In this document: positions 6,283-8,108 of the stretch, one piece after another
Numbering within the stretch: the first letter of the stretch is position 1
Layout of the letters: every line of letters starts with the position of its first letter
NCBI GenBank assembly: GCA_012515635.1
Contig: JAAYXZ010000027.1
Location: forward strand, 1-8,108
Direction of reading: 5' to 3'
Length of the DNA: 8,108 bases
Source of the DNA: Elusimicrobiota bacterium
Lineage (GTDB): Bacteria > Ratteibacteria > UBA8468 > B48-G9 > JAFGKM01
Notes under the pieces: model-generated
The model's input: only the letters and a program-made list of their open reading frames with translations
Databases searched by the model: none
Told to the model about the DNA's origin: nothing
Program-made: the position numbers and the translations under genes

Positions 6283-7478
6283 GAAGAATAACTTTTGCCG
6301 AGTTAAAGGGCTTACTGACGAAAGACAGGGACAGAGCCGTAGAGGCAACGGTGAAAGAGATTATTGAAGAGGTAAGAAAAAAGGGAGATACCGCTCTCAA
6401 GAGATACACTAAAAAATTTGACGGGGTAAGGGATTTACAAATCAAGGTCTCTGATAAAGAGATTTGCAAGGCAAGAGAAGGTATAGACAGCAAAATTATC
6501 AGTGTAATAGAGTCCGCGAAGAAAAGGATAGAAAAATACCATAAGAAACAGATGCCTAAGGGCTTTGTTTTGAAGGAAAAAGATATATCCGTACAATTTA
6601 AGTTTTCTCCTGTGGAGAGTGTAGGGGTATATATACCCGCAGGGCAATCACCTCTTATGTCATCTGTTCTTATGACGGTTATTCCCGCTTATGTGGCAGG
6701 CGTAAAAAAAATATATGCGGCAAGCCCTCCCTCCTTTAACGGAACAGTTCATCCGTTAATTACAGGGACTCTCGGGTATCTTGGTATAACCAATGTGTTT
6801 GCTGTGGGGGGAGCGCAGGCGATAGCCGCATTCGCCTACGGTACGGAGACTGTGCCGGCGGTGGATGTTATTGCAGGACCGGGCAACAGGTATGTTAATA
6901 CAGCGAAACTGCTCTTATCGGGGGAGACGGGGATAGATACTCTGGCAGGACCGAGTGAGTTGGTGATATTCTCTGACGGAGAAAGCAACCATGAGTTTAT
7001 ATCAGCGGATATGAATGCTCAGATAGAGCATAGAGAAGGGCTGGGTGTTCTGATAACAACCTCTGAAAAACTGGCAGAGAAAGTGGGTAAAAAGGTGAAA
7101 GGCGGATATTGGATTCATATAAAAAACCGCAGGGAAGCGGTGGAGATAATAAACCATATAGCGCCGGAGCACCTTCAGTTAATGTGCAAAGATTCGGAAA
7201 AACTGGCTAATGACGTGATTGCCGGCGCTGTTTTTGTCGGGGATTACTCGCCGGCAGCGCTTGGAGATTATTTTGCGGGACCAAGCCATACATTGCCGAC
7301 GAAGAGAAGCGCGCGGTTTTCTTCAGGAGATTCGGTCTATACGTTTTTGCGCAGTTATGCGATAGTTTCAGGGAAAGCGGGGTTTTATAGGAGATACGGG
7401 CAAACAATGGAATTGCTACCTGAGTTAGAGGGGCTGCCTTTCCATAAAGAGTCCTTATACGTTAGGAGAAAGAGATAA
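6279..7478 (+). CDS. hisD: Histidinol dehydrogenase, compact form
   Basis: Zinc- and NAD-dependent enzyme that oxidises L-histidinol to L-histidine in two steps, the last reactions of histidine synthesis. Key motifs are in order: GPGNRYV (200-206), AGPSE (223-227), QIEH with zinc ligands Gln248 and His251, APEHL with catalytic Glu297 and His298, GDYFAGPSH with zinc ligand Asp330, and the fourth zinc ligand His389 in EGLPFH. These correspond to E. coli Gln259, His262, Glu326, His327, Asp360 and His419. The product has 399 residues against about 430 usual. The spacing Asp330-His389 equals that of E. coli, but the His251-Glu297 stretch is about 18 residues shorter, so the loss is internal to one domain rather than a truncation. 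All catalytic residues remain, so it should be active. No other his genes are visible; the neighbours are rpe (4-nt overlap) and a PHP gene (1-nt overlap). Confidence 0.96.
   Translation: MRRITFAELKGLLTKDRDRAVEATVKEIIEEVRKKGDTALKRYTKKFDGVRDLQIKVSDKEICKAREGIDSKIISVIESAKKRIEKYHKKQMPKGFVLKEKDISVQFKFSPVESVGVYIPAGQSPLMSSVLMTVIPAYVAGVKKIYAASPPSFNGTVHPLITGTLGYLGITNVFAVGGAQAIAAFAYGTETVPAVDVIAGPGNRYVNTAKLLLSGETGIDTLAGPSELVIFSDGESNHEFISADMNAQIEHREGLGVLITTSEKLAEKVGKKVKGGYWIHIKNRREAVEIINHIAPEHLQLMCKDSEKLANDVIAGAVFVGDYSPAALGDYFAGPSHTLPTKRSARFSSGDSVYTFLRSYAIVSGKAGFYRRYGQTMELLPELEGLPFHKESLYVRRKR
7464..7468 (+). promoter_or_regulatory. Shine-Dalgarno site of the PHP-domain gene, inside hisD
   Basis: AGGAG in the last hisD codons lies 9 nt before the ATG at 7478. 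That ATG shares its A with the hisD TAA (TAATG), so the genes are translationally coupled and the start is well supported. Confidence 0.7.
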
Positions 7479-8108
7479 TGGAAAAACTTTTGGAGATGCT
7501 CTCTGATTTTAGCGGGGAGACACGTAAGGACGCCATAGCAAAGGTTGTATTGTTGATAAAGGAAGGGGTTATTAAGCGAGACGCCGACCTGAAACCTTGG
7601 ATAAACCTTCATCTTCATACTTTTCACTCATATAACTATAATAACTGGTCCCCTGCCCGTGTGGTGCTTGAAGCATGGAAGACAGGCCTGAAATATGCCG
7701 GGACGGTTGACTTTGATTCGCTTGATGCTGTCAGTGAAACGCTTTGCGTCGGAGAAAAGTTGGGTATGAACGTAATCGGCGGTTTTGAGTCAAGGGTGTT
7801 TATTGACGAGATGAAAGAGAAGGTCATCAATTCCCCTAATGAACCGGGCATATATTATCTTTGTGGCAAGGGGTTTTCGGGAGTTCCCGGAGAAGATACG
7901 GATGCGGGCATATTTTTCAGGAGAATGAAAGATATTGCGCAAGGCAGGAATAGAAAAGTTATAGAGAAAATCAACGGCTACCTGAAAGATGTTGAGGTGA
8001 ACTATGAGAGGGATGTGCTTTCTTTAACTCCTTCAGGGAACCCGACAGAGAGACATATCACAGAGGCATACCAGAGACGGTCGGAAGAGATATTGGGAGA
8101 AAAAACGG
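7478..8108 (+). CDS. PHP-domain protein with altered metal site, N-terminal part (cut by window edge)
   Basis: The frame is open for 210 codons to the window edge; the rest is missing. After a helical extension of about 40 residues comes a PHP-type metal-hydrolase domain: WINLHLHTFHSY (41-52, with the His45-Leu-His47 pair), AGTVDFDSLDAVSE (74-87), the acidic GGFES (Glu104), and later TERHI (His193). The canonical second motif is D-H-D, but here it is Asp78-Phe79-Asp80, so one metal-binding His is absent. From memory it aligns along its length, including the RNRKVIEKIN segment (158-167), with a family of PHP proteins in Firmicutes and Spirochaetes. Being after hisD invites the idea of a PHP histidinol-phosphatase (HisJ/HisK), whose product is the HisD substrate, but the N-terminal extension and motif wording do not match that enzyme. 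Substrate is unknown. PHP membership is confident, activity is not. Confidence 0.8.
   Translation, partial: MEKLLEMLSDFSGETRKDAIAKVVLLIKEGVIKRDADLKPWINLHLHTFHSYNYNNWSPARVVLEAWKTGLKYAGTVDFDSLDAVSETLCVGEKLGMNVIGGFESRVFIDEMKEKVINSPNEPGIYYLCGKGFSGVPGEDTDAGIFFRRMKDIAQGRNRKVIEKINGYLKDVEVNYERDVLSLTPSGNPTERHITEAYQRRSEEILGEKT

Noticed and set aside
5815..6348. 177-codon open frame on the minus strand opposite rpe and the start of hisD.
   Set aside because: It lies wholly opposite well-identified genes; the translation is low-complexity and Tyr/Phe/Leu/Arg-rich with no recognisable domain.
7478..8108. Assignment of the last gene as histidinol-phosphatase (HisJ/HisK) because it follows hisD.
   Set aside because: The N-terminal extension, the altered D-F-D motif and the wording of the conserved segments do not fit HisJ/HisK; position alone is not enough.

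Overview
The window is ordinary, gene-dense bacterial chromosome. It holds one gene on the minus strand, cut by the left edge, and six genes on the plus strand, the last cut by the right edge. Coding sequence is moderately AT-rich, with many AGA/AGG Arg and ATA Ile codons. No tRNA, rRNA, insertion sequence, CRISPR array or phage gene is visible. The taxon cannot be named from this sequence. The exonuclease VII pair has Bacteroidetes-style signatures, while the last gene resembles a PHP-protein family I associate with Firmicutes and Spirochaetes. A deep-branching or uncultured lineage would fit, but that is inference.

Layout: (1) 1-858, minus strand: N-terminal 286 residues of glutamyl-tRNA synthetase (gltX). 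(2) 859-1009: divergent intergenic region with a small dyad and a TATAAT box placed as for a leaderless transcript. (3) 1010-5498: a DNA-repair operon, xseA-xseB-mfd, with gaps of 21 and 4 nt. (4) 5499-5628: a 130-nt gap with a second -10-like box just before the next start codon. (5) 5629-8108: a tightly coupled operon, rpe-hisD-PHP gene, with junctions overlapping by 4 and 1 nt.

The first operon would make both subunits of exonuclease VII (single-strand DNA degradation) and the transcription-repair coupling factor Mfd, which releases stalled RNA polymerase and recruits UvrA. The second joins a pentose-phosphate enzyme (ribulose-phosphate 3-epimerase), the last enzyme of histidine synthesis (histidinol dehydrogenase) and a PHP-domain protein of unknown substrate.

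I found no clear undescribed multi-gene system. The points most worth a second look are the PHP protein, which has lost a canonical metal-binding His (Phe79 in place of the His of the D-H-D motif) and possibly a second; an Mfd that stops about 100 residues before the usual end of its autoinhibitory C-terminal domain; two operon-leading genes sharing a GGTAnAATAA-type box 6-7 nt before ATG with no Shine-Dalgarno sequence; the Bacteroidetes-like XseA/XseB; and a compact HisD with a deletion of about 18 residues.
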